NCBI RefSeq assembly: GCF_009208775.1
Contig: NZ_WFLM01000002.1
Location: forward strand, 682,001 to 746,000
DNA length: 64,000 nucleotides
Source: Silvanigrella paludirubra
GTDB lineage: Bacteria; Bdellovibrionota_B; Oligoflexia; Silvanigrellales; Silvanigrellaceae
Direction of reading: 5' to 3'
Shown here: positions 34,892 to 44,664 of the stretch, one piece after another
Position numbering within the stretch: position 1 is the first letter of the stretch
Layout: each line of letters begins with the position of its first letter
Program-made: the position numbers and the translations under genes
The notes under the pieces: model-generated
Seen by the model: the letters and a program-made list of their open reading frames with translations, nothing else
What the model was told of the DNA's origin: nothing
The model's database searches: none

Positions 34892-36685
34892 TTATTTTTC
34901 TATTGTTTTAAATTTCATTGAAAATTTTGTAAATTCCGATTGAAGGTCTAAGCTTAAAACGCCATGATTCCTTTCAACAAATTGATATGATTGAGTTAAT
35001 CCGAGACCCGTTTTTTTAAAATCTTTCGTAGTATAGAATGGTTCAAATATACTCGCCCTCTTATCTAGTGGAATGCCTTCTCCATTATCCATTACAGAAA
35101 GTGTAATGTAATTGTCATCTTCATTTTTTAGAGAAATCTTTATCCAAGGGTTTTCTATATTGTCTGTTGCTTCAATAGAATTATGGATCAAATTCACTAA
35201 TGCTTTGTATATTTCTTCTTTTTTTACATTTACAAACTTTTCATTTTCTTCAAGCTCAATTGAATAAGGAATATTTAATGACTTTAATTCATACTGACAA
35301 AATTTTATGGCCATATCAATAATTTCAGAAAGCTTACAATCAATCTTAATTAACTCTACTCCTTGTAGAGATAATCCTTGTAACTTCGAAACAATTTTTG
35401 TAATTTTTAAAGTCTTTTTTTTCATTTCTTGAATTTTGCTCATTGATTTTTCAAAATTAACTTTTTCAAATGAGTCTTGATGACCTAAAAAAGAATCAAT
35501 ACATAATAAAATATATGTTAATGGATTATTTATTTCATGAGCGATTGCTCCAGCAATCCTAGCTAAACTTTTTGTATTATTATTAACAAAAAGTTCATAT
35601 TGCTTATGCCTATCATAAGTCTCATCAATTAGTGCGCCTATATACCCAGTAAACTCATTTTTTTCATTATATCTTACAATTCCATTAACTTTAAACCATT
35701 TAAATTCCCCAGATTTTGTGACTGAAACTACTTCAATATTTTTATAGGAATTTTTTTTACTCATTATTGCTCTAAATTGAATTTTTAATTCATTAGGAGC
35801 ATTTTTTGCGAAAAGATCATCTATTTTTTTTAGTTTAATTTCATCTTTTTTATATCCAAGTTTTTCATATATATTATTAGAAATAAAAACAATCTCGCCA
35901 AATTGATTTGTTTGCCAAAAACAATCAAATGTAACTTCAAGCAATTCTTTAAATTTAGATTCTAAAATCAATGATTCTTTTTTTATTTTAACTTTATCCA
36001 ATAATATTTTTTCAAATTTTTTGTTTATTAAAAATATAATTATATAAATTTCTGTTAAAAAAGAGAATAACACAATAATTCCTATAGTTAAATTTATTTT
36101 ATTTAGATAAAAATAACTGAACAAATAAGAGCAAATAAAAATCGTGGTTAATATTTTTGGGACTAAATACAAATTTAATTTGTATAATTTTGAAGTCAAA
36201 GAATAAATAAATCCTATTAAGATAATACTAAAGTATGATATTATTAAAATAGGTGATAAGTAAATTGAATATTTATAGTTATAAAAATTTAATATTAAAA
36301 CAAAAACTGGAAATATAATATAATAATAAAAAACATTACTCATTTTTTTACTATGATTTTTTGTATTCATTTTTTTGTTCAAAAATAATGTTGAACAAAT
36401 TACAAAAAAAGATAAAGACATTGAAAAACTAAATTTTTTAAGCAAATCTATTTCAAACCATAAATATTTATCACCAACTCCAGTAATTGTAATTACAAAA
36501 AATAAAATTGAAAATATGTAAATAAAAGAAAAGAAATAAAATTTATTTTTTAAATAAAGAAACAAGTTTAAAGAATAAAATAATAGAGAAATTAAAATTC
36601 CACTAAACACTAATACAGCTAAGTCTATCAACGTTAGCTGATTGGTATAAGGAATTATTATACTCATATCTTTTATCTCAAACAT
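34892..36685 (-). CDS. membrane-bound PAS sensor histidine kinase
   Basis: A 597-residue sensor kinase of the NtrB-like HisKA type. About seven hydrophobic helices fill residues 15-225 (7TM-type sensor part). A PAS domain follows at about 245-365 (FKELLEVTFDCFWQTNQFGEIVFIS ... GYIGALIDETYDRHKQ). The H-box is GAIAHEINNPLTYILL (phosphoacceptor His in the HEINNP motif). The catalytic domain shows the N-box LVNLIHNSIEA, DNGEGIPLDKRASIFEPFYTTK and KTGLGLTQSYQFV. All catalytic boxes look intact. It is divergent from the receiver-kinase gene at 36854, 168 bases away; the two may form one phosphorelay. The first ligand-sensing part is of no known type. Confidence 0.88.
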   Translation of the reverse strand: MFEIKDMSIIIPYTNQLTLIDLAVLVFSGILISLLFYSLNLFLYLKNKFYFFSFIYIFSILFFVITITGVGDKYLWFEIDLLKKFSFSMSLSFFVICSTLFLNKKMNTKNHSKKMSNVFYYYIIFPVFVLILNFYNYKYSIYLSPILIISYFSIILIGFIYSLTSKLYKLNLYLVPKILTTIFICSYLFSYFYLNKINLTIGIIVLFSFLTEIYIIIFLINKKFEKILLDKVKIKKESLILESKFKELLEVTFDCFWQTNQFGEIVFISNNIYEKLGYKKDEIKLKKIDDLFAKNAPNELKIQFRAIMSKKNSYKNIEVVSVTKSGEFKWFKVNGIVRYNEKNEFTGYIGALIDETYDRHKQYELFVNNNTKSLARIAGAIAHEINNPLTYILLCIDSFLGHQDSFEKVNFEKSMSKIQEMKKKTLKITKIVSKLQGLSLQGVELIKIDCKLSEIIDMAIKFCQYELKSLNIPYSIELEENEKFVNVKKEEIYKALVNLIHNSIEATDNIENPWIKISLKNEDDNYITLSVMDNGEGIPLDKRASIFEPFYTTKDFKKTGLGLTQSYQFVERNHGVLSLDLQSEFTKFSMKFKTIEK

Positions 36686-36853
36686 TTAAAATTTTTCTAC
36701 CTCTCTTTCAGAGCTATCCTATTGTTTCGTAAGTATTTTAATTTTCTTTATATTTTTTTTCCAAAATTAGCCTTTAAATTTTCAATTTATTTCCGATAGT
36801 ATCTAAGAATTTATGTTTTTAAAGTTCTTTATTTTTAAATACTTGGGAGTAGT

Positions 36854-37966
36854 ATGCCGTCCGTATTAATTGTTGACGACGAACCTATGATTCTTAAATT
36901 TTTATCCTTTAAATACCAAAAAGAAGGATATGAGACTTTAACTGCAAATAATGGTAAAGATGCGCTAGTCATTTGTAAACAAAATTCACCAGATGTCATC
37001 ATTACAGATATGAAAATGCCAGAATCCACTGGAATGCAGTTCTTGGAAGATTTAAAAAACTTTAGCAATTATAATCCCATTATTGTTTGCATGACTGCCT
37101 ATGCTGATTTAACCTTACAAGATGCCTATGAAATGGGTGGTTATGCTTTATTTAACAAACCCTTTTTAGTTTCTGATATTTTAGGAGCTACTAGAAAATT
37201 TTTAAAAGATAAAGAAATTCACTTAGAGCAAAAAGCAGAAGATACAAATCTTGTTCCAAATGAACAAGTTGCCCTTATTTCTGAGCTTTCTGCTGGAATC
37301 ATACATAATATAAATAATCATATTGCTTATATATCTGGATCCTCTTATTTATTAAAAAAACACCTCGAAGAAGAATTAATTAACAATCCAGAAGATGAAG
37401 CAATGAGAAGTTCATTAAAGTATGCGGATAAAATTCAATCTCATTCAGAAATGATATCTAAAATTATTAAAAGCATAAAAATGCTTGCATATCCTAATAA
37501 CTTGCAATTAAAAAATGAAAAATATAAACTTTTACCAATTTTAGAAAATACTAAATTTTTAATGGAAGACACATTAAAAATAAATGATATCAGATTAAAT
37601 ATCAATTGCGATGAAAATATAGAAGTAATTTCTTCACCTGAGCTATTAATACAGGTATTTATTAATTTAATAAAAAACTCTTATGAATCTATTATATCAA
37701 AAAATTTGAGCGAAAGATGGATAAATATTGAGAGTAAAATTAATAATAATAAATTAGAAATATCAATAACAGATAGTGGTAAAGGGATTGATAAAGAAAT
37801 AATACCTAGACTTATGCAACCATACTATACTACAAAATATAGAGAAAAAGGAATTGGACTGGGATTAAGTATTTCTAAAAGATTAGTAGAATTTCATAAT
37901 GGCTCCATTCGTTTTGATGAAACATCAGAAAATACAAAGTTTGTTATTTCATTCAATGCAGAATGA
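36854..37966 (+). CDS. response-regulator receiver fused to a histidine-kinase-like module
   Basis: Residues 1-120 are a complete receiver: LIVDDEP acidic pair, phosphoacceptor Asp in VIITDMKMPESTG, Thr in VCMTAYAD, Lys in LFNKPF. After a linker, residues about 140-370 form a kinase module with LSAGIIHNINNHIAYISGS in the H-box position, the N-box VFINLIKNSYESI, DSGKGIDKEIIPRLMQPYYTTK and KGIGLGLSISKRL. The residue after the His is Asn rather than the usual Glu/Asp, which may impair autokinase or phosphatase activity. GGGAG lies before the ATG. There is no membrane segment, so it acts in the cytoplasm, perhaps with the divergent PAS kinase. Its last 73 bases overlap the 3' end of the converging gene. 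Confidence 0.88.
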   Translation: MPSVLIVDDEPMILKFLSFKYQKEGYETLTANNGKDALVICKQNSPDVIITDMKMPESTGMQFLEDLKNFSNYNPIIVCMTAYADLTLQDAYEMGGYALFNKPFLVSDILGATRKFLKDKEIHLEQKAEDTNLVPNEQVALISELSAGIIHNINNHIAYISGSSYLLKKHLEEELINNPEDEAMRSSLKYADKIQSHSEMISKIIKSIKMLAYPNNLQLKNEKYKLLPILENTKFLMEDTLKINDIRLNINCDENIEVISSPELLIQVFINLIKNSYESIISKNLSERWINIESKINNNKLEISITDSGKGIDKEIIPRLMQPYYTTKYREKGIGLGLSISKRLVEFHNGSIRFDETSENTKFVISFNAE

Positions 37967-38859
37967 TTATTATAAACTTCATTTTTCCAATACCAATATC
38001 CAATAACGAGAGATTTTAAACGCTGAATCCATTGATAAACAATTTCAATTTCTTCTTTATTTGAATAATTTTTTAGTTCATATTCATATTCATTTATTTT
38101 TTCAATTTCTTTGTTATGAGAAATTATTAAATAATTTAGGTTTTCACTAATACTTAAATTAATATTCTCTTCTTTTAATAAGTAAAATATAGAATTTATC
38201 AAAATATTTATTTTATTTATTGAAGATCTCATTTTACAATATAAATCTAAGTTTTTAAAGTTTTCAGATAATTCATTATCTAAAAGCAACTCAACAAAAT
38301 CAATGAAAGGATCAAAACTTGAAATAAAATTTTTACTTAAAATTGAGTTATTTTCTAAATTATTTAAGATCTCTAATTTATTTAAACTTTCTTTATTTAA
38401 TATATAATTATAATTTTTTATATTTAATTTAAAATTTTGAAACCAATTTAAACTTGAATATTTTTTTAAATCCATAATAAATTGATTAAATTTATCAACT
38501 AAACTATTTTCTTCATATTCGTTTGAGTTTGTTTCATTTAATATATTTAAAATTTCTATTTGAAAATAAGTATCAAGGTCTTTTAATTTTTCGTTAAAAA
38601 TAATATAAAAACTAGCAAATTTAGAAAAACATTTTAAATATTTATAAGAACAATTTGGAAATATATATGATGATAATATCCAAGGTGATAAAGCAATTAA
38701 CTTTTGATTAACATTCTTATCATCATTAAATTTAATATTTTCGACCCATTCTAAGTTCTCATTTGACAAGGCATCCATATAAGAATTTATAGTAAAAGAA
38801 AACGGTATTTTAATATTTTCATCTATTTTCTTAAAAAGAGAAGTTGATTTAGTTTTCAT
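37894..38859 (-). CDS. terpene-synthase-like protein with degenerate metal motifs (tentative)
   Basis: A 321-residue all-helical soluble protein. Its layout recalls bacterial class I terpene synthases: an IPF...W start, then ILSSYIFPNCSYKYLKCFSKFASFYIIFNEKLKD in the place of the first helix pair and the DDxxD/E motif, a YCKMRSSI element (family: Y-x-x-x-R-x-x-T/S), and SHNKEIEKINEYEYEL in the place of the NSE motif, of which only the first Asn and last Glu remain. The end IVYQWIQRLKSLVIGYWYWKNEVY resembles the closing W...RY helix. If correct, metal binding is largely lost. It is the last gene of the operon with mmt and acs and overlaps the opposite-strand kinase gene by 73 bases. An unrelated helical family remains possible. 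Confidence 0.35.
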   Translation of the reverse strand: MKTKSTSLFKKIDENIKIPFSFTINSYMDALSNENLEWVENIKFNDDKNVNQKLIALSPWILSSYIFPNCSYKYLKCFSKFASFYIIFNEKLKDLDTYFQIEILNILNETNSNEYEENSLVDKFNQFIMDLKKYSSLNWFQNFKLNIKNYNYILNKESLNKLEILNNLENNSILSKNFISSFDPFIDFVELLLDNELSENFKNLDLYCKMRSSINKINILINSIFYLLKEENINLSISENLNYLIISHNKEIEKINEYEYELKNYSNKEEIEIVYQWIQRLKSLVIGYWYWKNEVYNNHSALNEITNFVFSDVSSKRMEPL

Positions 38860-38885
38860 TTTATTTCTCTTTATTTTTTTGCCTT

Positions 38886-40856
38886 TTAATCCTCATCTTT
38901 TTCTCTGAGTTTTTCTAACACAGAAAAATCTTCTAAAGTAGTCGTATCTCCTTTAATTACTCCCGTAGTCGCCAATTCTCTTAAAAGCCTTCTCATAATT
39001 TTACCACTCCGTGTTTTTGGTAAGGCTTCCGTAAAGCGAATATCATCAGGTCTAGCTAAAGTTCCAATTTCTTTTACAATAAACTTTGAAATATCTTCTT
39101 TCAAATGAGAATTTACTTTTTCTGATTTTTTTAAAGTAATAAAAGCAACAATTCCTTGTCCTTTAATGGGATCGGGTCTTCCTACTACCGCGCATTCCGC
39201 AATACTAGGATGGTGAACAGCAGCACTTTCTATTTCCATTGTACCAAGTCGATGTCCACTTACATTAATGACATCATCAACTCTTCCCATTATCCAAAAA
39301 TAACCTTCTTTATCTTGATGAGCCCCATCTCCAGTAAAGTAATGGCCTTCAATTTCTTTCCAATATGTTTTTTTATAACGATCATGATCACCATATATGG
39401 TTCTAGCCATATATGGCCAAGGATTTTTTATGCATAAATAACCGCCCTCGTTCCCTTTTGCTTTTGTACCATCTTTTTTTAAGATAACAGGCTCTATTCC
39501 AAAAAAAGGATTTGTTGCGCTACCAGGTTTTGTTGCCATTATTCCAGGAAAAGGAGCTATCATGGCTGCTCCTGTTTCTGTTTGCCACCAAGTATCTACG
39601 ATAGGACACTTTTTCTTACCAATGACTTCATTATACCAAATCCAGGCTTCAGGATTTATAGGCTCACCAACCGTTCCAAGTAGTCTTAAACTAGATAAAT
39701 CATGTTTTAATGGGTATTCATTTCCAAGTCGTATAAAGGAACGAATAGCCGTTGGCGCTGTATATAACGTTGTTACTTTATGATCTGATATCATTTTCCA
39801 AAATCTATCTGGCTCTGGAAAAGTAGGAGCTCCTTCATACATGAATACGGTTGCTCCATTGCTCAGAGGCCCATAAACAACGTAACTATGTCCTGTTATC
39901 CATCCCACATCTGCAGTACACCAATAAATATCTGTTTCTTTAATATCAAATAAATATTTTGTTGTTACGGTAGCTCCTAATAAATAACCCGCTGTTGTAT
40001 GAAGTAATCCTTTTGGTTTGCCTGTTGTTCCGCTTGTATATAAAATAAATAAAGGATGCTCAGATGACAAAGGAATTGCTTCACATACTTTTGCTTGTTT
40101 AGCAGAATACTCATGCCACCATAAATCTCGTCCTGTTTTCATATTTACTTTTTCAGAAGTTCTTTTAACAACAATTACATTTTTTATTGTGGAGGTTTCT
40201 AAAAGCGCTTCATCAGCCATTTCTTTCATTTTAACTACACTGCCTTTGCGAAATCCTCCATCAGCTGTAAATAAAATTTTACAACCTGAGTCTTGAATTC
40301 GATCTCTTAATGAATTGCTACTAAATCCACCAAATACAACAGTGTGAACAACACCAATTCTTGTACAAGCTAGCATTGCTATCATTGCTTCAGGAATTAA
40401 AGGCATATATATAGCCGCTTTATCTCCAGCTACTAATCCCAAACTTTTTAACATATTTGCACATATCATGACTTCCGAATAAAGCTGCTGATAAGTATAT
40501 GTCTTAACGTCTCCTGGTTCTCCTTCCCAAATAAGTGCTGCTTTATTTTTTCTATCCGAATTTACATGTCTATCTAAACAATTATAAGAAATATTTAAAG
40601 TAGCACCAATAAACCATTCCGCTTTATAATCTTTCCATTTAAATACGCTTCGCCATTTTTTAAAAAAAACAAGATGAGTTGCAGCCATTTTTTCCCAGAA
40701 TTTTTTTGGATCTTTAATTGAACTATTATACATTCTTTTATATGTATTATAATCTTTTAAAATATAATTTTCTGAAAATTTTTTATTTGGTAAAAATTTT
40801 CTATTTTCTTTTAATAAAGAATCAATTGAAACTTCTGCTAACTCATTATTTGCCAT
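38886..40856 (-). CDS. acs: acetyl-CoA synthetase
   Basis: Acs activates acetate with ATP and CoA. The start at 40856 shares its first base with the stop of the upstream gene (TAATG) and gives 656 residues (E. coli: 652). ANL-family motifs are complete: LFILYTSGTTGKPKGLLHTTAGY (P-loop-like), WWQTETGAAM, GDGAHQDKEGYFWIMGRVDDVINVSGHRLGT, and the C-terminal LPKTRSGKIMRRLLR with the catalytic Lys that is often regulated by acetylation. The N-terminal FWEKMAATHLVFFKKWRSVF and WFIGATLNISYNCLDRH are typical. Its tight coupling to methionine S-methyltransferase is unusual; the reason is not evident from the sequence. Confidence 0.96.
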   Translation of the reverse strand: MANNELAEVSIDSLLKENRKFLPNKKFSENYILKDYNTYKRMYNSSIKDPKKFWEKMAATHLVFFKKWRSVFKWKDYKAEWFIGATLNISYNCLDRHVNSDRKNKAALIWEGEPGDVKTYTYQQLYSEVMICANMLKSLGLVAGDKAAIYMPLIPEAMIAMLACTRIGVVHTVVFGGFSSNSLRDRIQDSGCKILFTADGGFRKGSVVKMKEMADEALLETSTIKNVIVVKRTSEKVNMKTGRDLWWHEYSAKQAKVCEAIPLSSEHPLFILYTSGTTGKPKGLLHTTAGYLLGATVTTKYLFDIKETDIYWCTADVGWITGHSYVVYGPLSNGATVFMYEGAPTFPEPDRFWKMISDHKVTTLYTAPTAIRSFIRLGNEYPLKHDLSSLRLLGTVGEPINPEAWIWYNEVIGKKKCPIVDTWWQTETGAAMIAPFPGIMATKPGSATNPFFGIEPVILKKDGTKAKGNEGGYLCIKNPWPYMARTIYGDHDRYKKTYWKEIEGHYFTGDGAHQDKEGYFWIMGRVDDVINVSGHRLGTMEIESAAVHHPSIAECAVVGRPDPIKGQGIVAFITLKKSEKVNSHLKEDISKFIVKEIGTLARPDDIRFTEALPKTRSGKIMRRLLRELATTGVIKGDTTTLEDFSVLEKLREKDED

Positions 40857-43800
40857 TATGCACCCCGACTTACGGTATTCCAAAATAGTTTTAATTTTTC
40901 TAAAGCACTTTCAAATTCTTTTTCAGATACAGACAATACAAAACGTGAATAATCTTGAATACCAGTCCATTCAGAACTATTAATTAAGAGTCCCGTTTTA
41001 TAAAATAAAACCTCATGAATATTTTTACCATCAATAACTACATTAATTTCTTCATTATTTTTTTTGATTGTGATTTTCTTACCAATTAATTTTGTGGGCT
41101 TGGCTATAATAAATAAACCACCTTTAGAATCTAAAGGTTCCCAACCACAAATTGATAAAATATGACTTAATTTTTCAAAACGTTCTTGAAGAAATTCTTT
41201 TTGCTCGTTGTAATGATTTATCACATCATTATTTTGAGAATTTATTACTGAATAGATTTTTCTAGCTGCATATCGCATTGTATTTGGAATATAGTTATTA
41301 ATTCCTCTTTCCATTGCGCTTTGTAATTGTTGATTTTCTGAATAGCCAAAACCAATTCTTAGACCACCTGAGGAAAGCTCTTTAGATAAACCTCCAAGTA
41401 ATATAAATTTTAACTTTGAAGAATAGTTTTTTATAATTGATGAAATATCATATGTTTCATCAGATTTATGAAACTCTAGTTCAGAAAAAATAGTATCTAA
41501 AATTAAAACAGCATCATGTTTTTCAGCAACTTTAAAAATATCAATAAATTCTTGTTTTGAATATTTTGCTCCTGTCGGATTAACAATAGGCAAGTTTAAA
41601 TAAATCCATACTTTTTTCTTTTGTTTTGATAAAATATCATTTAATTTTGTTGCTTGAATTTTAAATTGCTGATCAATAGTTGTTTTAAGTGATAAAACTT
41701 CAGAGCCAAAGAAAAGAGCTGTTGCTTCAAAATATCCATAATTTCCAGAAGGAATTAAGATAGGATTTTTATTTAATGAACAATATTCTGAAATTCCTGC
41801 AAATAAAGAAGAAACACCATTTGCTAAAAATATATCTTTATTTTGAATTGATTTAAATCCAAATCGTTTACTTAATGTATGAGCAATTTCACTTTCAGGA
41901 TTATTTTCAGAATTTGAAATATTTTGTCTAACAAAACTTTCAAAAATAGCTGCTTTTACAAAATTTGGACTTGGAAAAGTATTTTCTCCATAATCTAATC
42001 TTACAACATTACTATCTATTACATGGTGAGAATTTTTTATTGCTGGGTGTTCAAATGCCTTTGCACAGTCTTTTGATAGCCCAGTAAATTTATTTAAAAA
42101 GCTAGAATCTTCTGTTATAGGTAATCTTAAAGATTGTGATGAACTTCTTTTATTATTTTTTACATGAAAACTTAATAAATCAAATAAAATAGTATTATAA
42201 AATTCTTGAAGAACCACTGAAGTTCTACTATATGTAAGTTCTGCGGCATTACATATTGCACTTAAAAAAGAATCATTTTCACTCAATAAAAAAGTAACTT
42301 CAACATCTGAGTACAATCTATTATGAATAAAACTACATATTAAACTTACATGCCTTGGTAATTGCTGGTCAGATAAATATTCAAAAATACCATTGCCTTT
42401 GGGATAACTTGAAAGATCAAAACCATTGCTAAAATCTATAATTAATCTTGTGCCATATTTTTCAGTTGTATCTATAAGTCTTTTAATTGAATCTTGGCCT
42501 TTAATCTCAAAATCACTCAAAGAGCACAATACAAATTCTGGAGATATTGTCGAAACAAGTTTACAAACCAATTCACATTGTTTTGGAGATTCAATCACAA
42601 ATATATTATCATTATTTTGGGAAATATCTGCTTGTAACCATTCTGCAGGAAGGTCTTTACACAATTCTTTATCAACAATAGCTTTATGAATATCATAAAT
42701 TGAAAAAATATTTTTTATAACTGCAACTCTTGATGGAGCAATCAAAACACTTTTTGCTGTTATTGGAACTCTCCAATACGTTCTAAAATATTCAGCAATA
42801 TTTCTTCTAAATGAATTTTCTCCTCTAATATCTTCATAATCAAAAGCAGAAAAAGAATTTAATTTTTCTGATAATCGTGATAAAAAAGACAGCTTTTCTT
42901 CTACTAAAGATCTATCATTAAAAGTAAGATCAAGACCACTTCGAGCATCAGAATATTCATCTTTTTTTAATAGACGTAAAACTTTTTTCATTTTAAGACT
43001 ATCACGCATTTCAGCATCTAAAACTTGTAAGGAATGAAAAATTCTTCCGCCATTTTGTGCATATGCATAAGCTGTACGTGCAGAAATAGAATCCGAGGAA
43101 TTGGCACCCATATAAAATTCAAAACGATAAGCAGAATTTCTTTCAATTTCAACTAAAGGTTTTATTTCTGTATCAAAAGCCTGTTCTATTTTTGTTTGCC
43201 AAACAGTTGTTACTTTAAAACCACGCCTTGTTAATAATCTATCTAAAACAGCTTTACCTGGTCTTCCTCCTAAATTTAATATTATTTTTCCTGACGATTT
43301 CATAACTTCAATTGATTCTTCAACAGCACGAGCAATTAAACCCAAACCAAACTGGTCTTCAATGTAACCTTGTTTAGAACAGTAGTTACTTAATGCATAT
43401 AAGGATTCATCTGTAACTGATTCAGGTAATATGTTTGGAATTAAACTAGAGTCAGGTGCTAAAACTTGAGGAATACAACCTATTACTTTATCTAATTTTA
43501 TTTGATTCGTAATACAATATTCTAAAAGATCGGAATGATGAAATTGAACTCTTTCTAATATTGACTTACCTTCTGAATCTATATAAGCCTGTCCTGAATT
43601 ATCAAGAGCATTTAAAAATAAGTTAATACGTGCACAAATAATTGCTTTCGGATTTATGTCGAGACCATATATTTGCTGAGGAGCTCCTCTTTTTGCTAAT
43701 GCAATACTTATCCATCCATTTCCACAACCAAGTTCTGCAAGAACACGATGATGAAATTCGGAAGAAGGGTATCTTGCCAATCCTTCAAAAAAAGTAAATG

Positions 43801-44122
43801 ACCAATCTTCAGGAGTGAAAATACTTGGCAATTGCAAAAGTAACAACGTATTTGGACTTGATTCATCTCCATCAGTAATTAATTTATCAATCGAAAAATG
43901 ATATTTAAGAACAGCATCATGTCCAGATTCTAAATTTAAAAAATGTTGGTAAAGTTCCGTTAAAGCACAACGAGCCTTGACTCTTGTTGAAGGATCTTCT
44001 AAATATTTTAAAATTTCTTTTAAATTTTCGAATGTTTGATTAGTAGATTTTTTACAGCTACTGAGGAATGCATTTAAATCAAAATTCCATGCATTTTTTT
44101 TACCCTCTTTTTCAGATTTCAT
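40856..44122 (-). CDS. mmt: methionine S-methyltransferase, plant-like two-domain form
   Basis: This enzyme transfers a methyl group from S-adenosylmethionine to methionine, giving S-methylmethionine. The 1088 residues equal the size of plant MMT and follow its two-part design. The N-terminal methyltransferase has HHRVLAELGCGNGWISIALAKRG (motif I, about 126-145), IYGLDINPKAIICARINLFLNAL, VQFHHSDLLEYC, VIGCIPQVL, YCSKQGYIEDQFGLGLIARAVEE, ILNLGGRPGKAVLDRLL and VTTVWQTKIEQAFDTEI, all nearly as in the plant enzyme. The C-terminal half is a class I aminotransferase-like domain (IFLANGVSSLFAGISEY, LNLPIVNPTGAKYS, LLGGLSKELSSGGLRIGFG) with a Lys in the usual PLP position. It overlaps the small membrane-protein gene by 4 bases and acs by 1-3 bases. 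Confidence 0.9.
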   Translation of the reverse strand: MKSEKEGKKNAWNFDLNAFLSSCKKSTNQTFENLKEILKYLEDPSTRVKARCALTELYQHFLNLESGHDAVLKYHFSIDKLITDGDESSPNTLLLLQLPSIFTPEDWSFTFFEGLARYPSSEFHHRVLAELGCGNGWISIALAKRGAPQQIYGLDINPKAIICARINLFLNALDNSGQAYIDSEGKSILERVQFHHSDLLEYCITNQIKLDKVIGCIPQVLAPDSSLIPNILPESVTDESLYALSNYCSKQGYIEDQFGLGLIARAVEESIEVMKSSGKIILNLGGRPGKAVLDRLLTRRGFKVTTVWQTKIEQAFDTEIKPLVEIERNSAYRFEFYMGANSSDSISARTAYAYAQNGGRIFHSLQVLDAEMRDSLKMKKVLRLLKKDEYSDARSGLDLTFNDRSLVEEKLSFLSRLSEKLNSFSAFDYEDIRGENSFRRNIAEYFRTYWRVPITAKSVLIAPSRVAVIKNIFSIYDIHKAIVDKELCKDLPAEWLQADISQNNDNIFVIESPKQCELVCKLVSTISPEFVLCSLSDFEIKGQDSIKRLIDTTEKYGTRLIIDFSNGFDLSSYPKGNGIFEYLSDQQLPRHVSLICSFIHNRLYSDVEVTFLLSENDSFLSAICNAAELTYSRTSVVLQEFYNTILFDLLSFHVKNNKRSSSQSLRLPITEDSSFLNKFTGLSKDCAKAFEHPAIKNSHHVIDSNVVRLDYGENTFPSPNFVKAAIFESFVRQNISNSENNPESEIAHTLSKRFGFKSIQNKDIFLANGVSSLFAGISEYCSLNKNPILIPSGNYGYFEATALFFGSEVLSLKTTIDQQFKIQATKLNDILSKQKKKVWIYLNLPIVNPTGAKYSKQEFIDIFKVAEKHDAVLILDTIFSELEFHKSDETYDISSIIKNYSSKLKFILLGGLSKELSSGGLRIGFGYSENQQLQSAMERGINNYIPNTMRYAARKIYSVINSQNNDVINHYNEQKEFLQERFEKLSHILSICGWEPLDSKGGLFIIAKPTKLIGKKITIKKNNEEINVVIDGKNIHEVLFYKTGLLINSSEWTGIQDYSRFVLSVSEKEFESALEKLKLFWNTVSRGA

Positions 44123-44427
44123 AAACTTTTCCTGTTAACTTTTTCTTCTAAATGTTTACCAATAATGGTTGCTAAAAAAACAGGTGGAAATAGAACAATT
44201 ATCATAGGCAAAATAGCTCCACCTGCTATAAAATAAAATAACCGCCTTGTCATTGATGTTTCAATTGTAGGGCTTGAAAAACCTACTGGTAAATATTTAT
44301 CTATTTTAATAAATAAAGACTGAACAATAGCTCCACTTAATACCCAATAAAATACAATTGCAAAGGAATAAAGTTCTAAAGGAAGATTAAGTTGCATTAA
44401 AGAATCAATTGAAAAAAGCATACTCAA
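44119..44427 (-). CDS. small membrane protein heading the mmt-acs operon
   Basis: A 102-residue protein of unknown family with two or three hydrophobic segments (about 16-42 and 63-92) and a basic C-terminus (GKHLEEKVNRKSL). Its stop overlaps the mmt start by 4 bases (ATGA), so it is translated together with methionine S-methyltransferase. An AGGTTATTATTGAG stretch precedes the ATG. It has no recognisable transporter signature. Its place as first gene suggests a small partner or regulator at the membrane for the pathway, which is only inference. The 237 bases upstream hold the divergent promoters for this operon and the outer-membrane protein gene. Confidence 0.6.
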   Translation of the reverse strand: MSMLFSIDSLMQLNLPLELYSFAIVFYWVLSGAIVQSLFIKIDKYLPVGFSSPTIETSMTRRLFYFIAGGAILPMIIVLFPPVFLATIIGKHLEEKVNRKSL

Positions 44428-44664
44428 TAATAACCTCCATGTTAAGCCCGAATATACATTTATATTGTTATGCCATAGAGTAGCAATATTATCAAATTAT
44501 CGCAACTAAACTGAATAAGGTAAGTTTTAAAATTTTTATTAAATATGAAATCAAAATTGTGACTAATAAAAAATATCTGTATAACTTTAATTTGGTAAAG
44601 CCTTACTAAAGGAATTTGGTAAAACGAATACTTTTAGTTTTTGAATTTAATCAATGAGGATATT

